From CAKZSB01 sp964646405 (lineage in GTDB: Bacteria; Pseudomonadota; Gammaproteobacteria; Granulosicoccales; Granulosicoccaceae), in NCBI GenBank assembly GCA_964646405.1, contig CAZYDV010000003.1, positions 3,527 through 67,526 of the forward strand: 64,000 nucleotides of DNA. Reading direction: 5' to 3'. The position numbers and the translations under genes were made by a program. Positions 61,866 through 64,000 of this stretch are shown piece after piece. The notes under the pieces were generated by a model. That model saw only the letters and a list, made by a program, of their open reading frames with translations, did no database searches and was not told the DNA's origin. Position 1 is the stretch's first letter, and each line of letters begins with the position of its first letter.

Positions 61866-62539
61866 GGCTGGGTGGCGGTAATGGTCAATGGCACCATCGG
61901 TACAGAGGGCTCACCGCCGCCGCCACTGTCGCCCTGCGACAGCAGCAGACCAACGACTGCGACGCCCAACAATACATAGATCCAGCTCGGCCGGTTTGAC
62001 GATGCTGTCTGTGGAGCGGCCGCCGGACCCGGTTGCGCGCCGTTCGGTGCGCTTAGATCGCGCACCAGCGGGCGTGACGGAAACCCTTTCAATACCCGGT
62101 TACCGCCGGTGTCGCGCGCTTCAATATAGTATTCGATCACCTCGTGCTGGACGCTGGTGTCGATCGTGACAACGAAATTCGACGTGCCCGGTATCAGCCG
62201 CATCGGAATGCTCGCAAAATCGCCATCGGTGCCCATGCGAAAGAAGAACTGCACGCTCTCAACCCCCCTTTCATCACGCACCAGTGCACTGAACGTCTGC
62301 ACCTCCCCGGACACACCGCTGATCAGTGCCTCGTGATCGATCAGCGGCGGCTCGAGGTCGATCGGAACAATTTCAGTGTCCGCCAGTTCGAGACTGCCGG
62401 CGATTGGCAAATCGTCGGCGTGCAGTGTCTGACCGGACAGCAGTACCAGCAGCGCACCGAACAGCAGGGCCTGCAGACTGCGCGCTTGCATCGGCTGGTG
62501 AGGACCGATCAGGCCTCTGATGATGGAGAGAAAACCCAT
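61862..62539 (-). CDS. Secreted/membrane-anchored protein in the kinase-lipoprotein cluster
   Basis: 225 aa (ATG 62539; ATG 62491 is possible and gives the compact signal MQARSLQALLFGALLVLLSG). Signal peptide, then an Ig-like beta domain (LIDHEALISGVSGEVQTFSALVRDERGVESVQFFFRMGTDGDFASIPMRLIPGTSNFVVTIDTSVQHEVIEYYIEARDTGGN), a Pro/Ala-rich linker and a C-terminal transmembrane helix (WIYVLLGVAVVGLLL). The fold resembles FN3 or cadherin-like modules. Middle gene of the unit between the kinase and the CBM9 lipoprotein; no counterpart exists in the relic copy at 2 kb. Confidence 0.65.
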   Translation of the reverse strand: MGFLSIIRGLIGPHQPMQARSLQALLFGALLVLLSGQTLHADDLPIAGSLELADTEIVPIDLEPPLIDHEALISGVSGEVQTFSALVRDERGVESVQFFFRMGTDGDFASIPMRLIPGTSNFVVTIDTSVQHEVIEYYIEARDTGGNRVLKGFPSRPLVRDLSAPNGAQPGPAAAPQTASSNRPSWIYVLLGVAVVGLLLSQGDSGGGGEPSVPMVPLTITATQP

Positions 62540-62681
62540 GTGCGCTCCGAGTGGATCTCTGGTGGGTGATGAGCCGGAAGTCGGGCACCCAAACGGCGAA
62601 GACTACCGCGACCGGTCGGGGTTCGAAACCGGCCCGCGACGATGTTAACTCTTCGTCACAAGCCAACCGCCGCAGAAGCGT

Positions 62682-64000
62682 TTACCAGAGGATCGGCGTC
62701 CAGCGATCGGCGTAGCGGCGCATTTCAAGGTTCGTCGACTGGTAACTTTGCGACGGATACACCGTGTCGCCATTCGGCATGGTGAGGCTGACAATCTGCA
62801 ACTGGGCACGCGCGAGTTTGGGATTTTCGGAGACGCGAAAGTTTTTCAGATCGACCTCCACCCGGCTGTACTGACGCAGCAACTGCGCGAACAACTGCTG
62901 ACGATTGCCGTTGCCTCCGGTCAGTGACGCAATCGCAGATGTGTTGTTCTGCTCGATCGCCCGCTCCAGCAATTCGAACTGCTGTTGCGCGTAGCGACGA
63001 TCCGAATCGCTGAAACTATCGCGCTGAAAAGCCTCTTCGCGCTCAAGCCGCACGCTTAGCAACTGCAGTTGGACGTCATCGATCTGATAGGTCGCGGCAA
63101 TGTCCAGCTCGCGACGGGCGGCAACGATTTCGCCTTTGCCAAGCGCCACCTCGGCTTTGGCAATTCGATCATCGTAGGCGGTGCGACGGGCGCGCTGGCG
63201 GCGATTGGCAGCTTCGATGCGGCTCTGCAATTCACTCTCGGAGCGCTGCCGCGCCAATTCCGCCTCGCGCGCGCGCCGGTTGGCAATCAATCGCTCGCGG
63301 CGTTGGCGAACCACGCCTTCGTTGGCGAGGGCCAGCAGACTGGCGATGCGCGAATCGTCTGGCACGCGCGCGGTTAACTGGCCAAGACGAGCCGCGGCAG
63401 CGGTGTGTTCATCGGCCTGTATCAGCGCGCTGATCGCCTCGAACTCGGCATTGACTTCAACCGCTTCACGGGCAATGGACAGCGATTCACTGAACTTGCG
63501 GATACTGCTGGGCTCACCGCCACTGTCGATGTAGGACTTCAAGGCCGACGCGGCGGTGTCCAGTTTTTGCTGACTGAGCAAGCGACGAATCAACGCCTCC
63601 TGCAGGCGCCGTATCTCGTCAATACGCCCAACGGCCGCACTGTGCGACGGCTTTAACGCCAGGATTTCACGATAGATCGGCAGCGCGACATCGACATATT
63701 CACCGTTGGCAAAACCCGTCTCGGCAAGCGCCCACCGGTCGGCAATCTGGCGCTGAGACTGCCACTGCTGCATCGCGACCAGCAGCGCGCCGCCCAGCAC
63801 CACAGCCGCCAGCGCCAAAAGCAAGCGCCGCCGGAGGCGTTGCCTGCGCCATGCCAGGGGACGAGTGGGTTGGCTGGAACGCGGTTTGTCCGCGCCGGGC
63901 TTTTCCGCCACCGCGGCATTGTCTTGCGAAGAAGAGTTGAACAACATCGTCCACTCGGGCAGCGTTTGCGGGCGATCCGCCGCGTGAAATTCGAGCGCGG
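62682..64000 (-). CDS. Transmembrane Ser/Thr protein kinase, C-terminal part (partial)
   Basis: The frame runs off the window. The first visible residues read LEFHAADRPQTLPEW, the conserved end of a Hanks-type kinase domain (subdomain XI, with RPQ), so the catalytic domain should lie just outside. Then a basic juxtamembrane region, a transmembrane helix (RRLLLALAAVVLGGALLVAM), and about 360 periplasmic residues: TPR-like helices, a long coiled coil (RRERLIANRRAREAELARQRSES), and the terminal domain shared with the relic at 2039-2752. An internal ATG at 63947 is not the real start. Likely senses envelope ligands or stress. Confidence 0.75.
   Translation of the reverse strand, partial: ALEFHAADRPQTLPEWTMLFNSSSQDNAAVAEKPGADKPRSSQPTRPLAWRRQRLRRRLLLALAAVVLGGALLVAMQQWQSQRQIADRWALAETGFANGEYVDVALPIYREILALKPSHSAAVGRIDEIRRLQEALIRRLLSQQKLDTAASALKSYIDSGGEPSSIRKFSESLSIAREAVEVNAEFEAISALIQADEHTAAAARLGQLTARVPDDSRIASLLALANEGVVRQRRERLIANRRAREAELARQRSESELQSRIEAANRRQRARRTAYDDRIAKAEVALGKGEIVAARRELDIAATYQIDDVQLQLLSVRLEREEAFQRDSFSDSDRRYAQQQFELLERAIEQNNTSAIASLTGGNGNRQQLFAQLLRQYSRVEVDLKNFRVSENPKLARAQLQIVSLTMPNGDTVYPSQSYQSTNLEMRRYADRWTPILW

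Noticed and set aside
1..64000. CRISPR arrays, phage genes, transposases, toxin-antitoxin pairs
   Set aside because: No regularly spaced repeats and no recognisable proteins of these types were found on either strand.

Overview
The window looks like chromosomal DNA of a moderately GC-rich Gram-negative bacterium, most likely a marine gammaproteobacterium. The support is many lipoproteins, outer-membrane proteins, an RND efflux pair, periplasmic quinoprotein and molybdenum enzymes, and ordinary housekeeping genes (argG, gltA, cobB-type sirtuin, tRNA-Arg). I cannot assign a genus; a Granulosicoccus-like lineage is a guess from protein style only. I see no phage, plasmid, complete insertion sequence or CRISPR array.

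Layout. 0-4.5 kb: the start of a SAM-domain gene (probably a nucleotide cyclase), an FGE-fold protein, a lectin-like protein, and a doubly truncated relic of a kinase/lipoprotein module whose fuller relative lies at 60.3-64 kb; then a YD-repeat lipoprotein. 4.6-7.1 kb: OsmC-family peroxidase and a NodI/NodJ-type ABC exporter. 7.1-10.3 kb: an RNA-rich leader (promoter, structured RNA, strong terminator, tRNA-like element with an AUA anticodon, further hairpins) followed by slipin and the RNA ligase RtcB. This is the most interesting locus of the window. 10.7-20.4 kb: sulfotransferase, DUF3253, DM13 lipoprotein, an outer-membrane barrel, DUF547, two glycosyltransferases, a hydratase and a metallopeptidase-like lipoprotein.

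20.4-41.2 kb: a cNMP-binding patatin (NTE family), then a FadR-type GntR regulator with a ThDP enzyme, divergent from an acyl-CoA synthetase. Next is a minus-strand run of twelve genes: P460-like protein, [2Fe-2S] and molybdopterin aldehyde-oxidase subunits, MoxR/DUF58/DUF4381/vWA/vWA/TPR/BatD (an mxaRSACKL or Bat-like maturation set), a Tat-exported Rieske protein, a PQQ alcohol dehydrogenase with the lanthanide-type Asp, and a small secreted protein. A 24-bp sequence with a palindromic core occurs with one mismatch both in the divergent ThDP/ligase promoter and just upstream of this operon. This suggests one regulator controls oxidation of an alcohol to an acid in the periplasm and its activation and processing in the cytoplasm.

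41.2-42.6 kb: a gene-poor, lower-GC stretch ending at tRNA-Arg(UCG). 42.8-48.3 kb: FAH hydrolase, SDR, GMC oxidoreductase, proline-racemase-family enzyme and a stand-alone RAM-domain regulator, a sugar- or hydroxyproline-type catabolic neighbourhood. 48.5-60.3 kb: RND efflux pair, XRE-like protein, class III sirtuin, argG, gltA and an aldose-epimerase-like protein. 60.3-64 kb: a CBM9-like lipoprotein, a membrane-anchored protein and the C-terminal part of a transmembrane Ser/Thr kinase that runs off the window.
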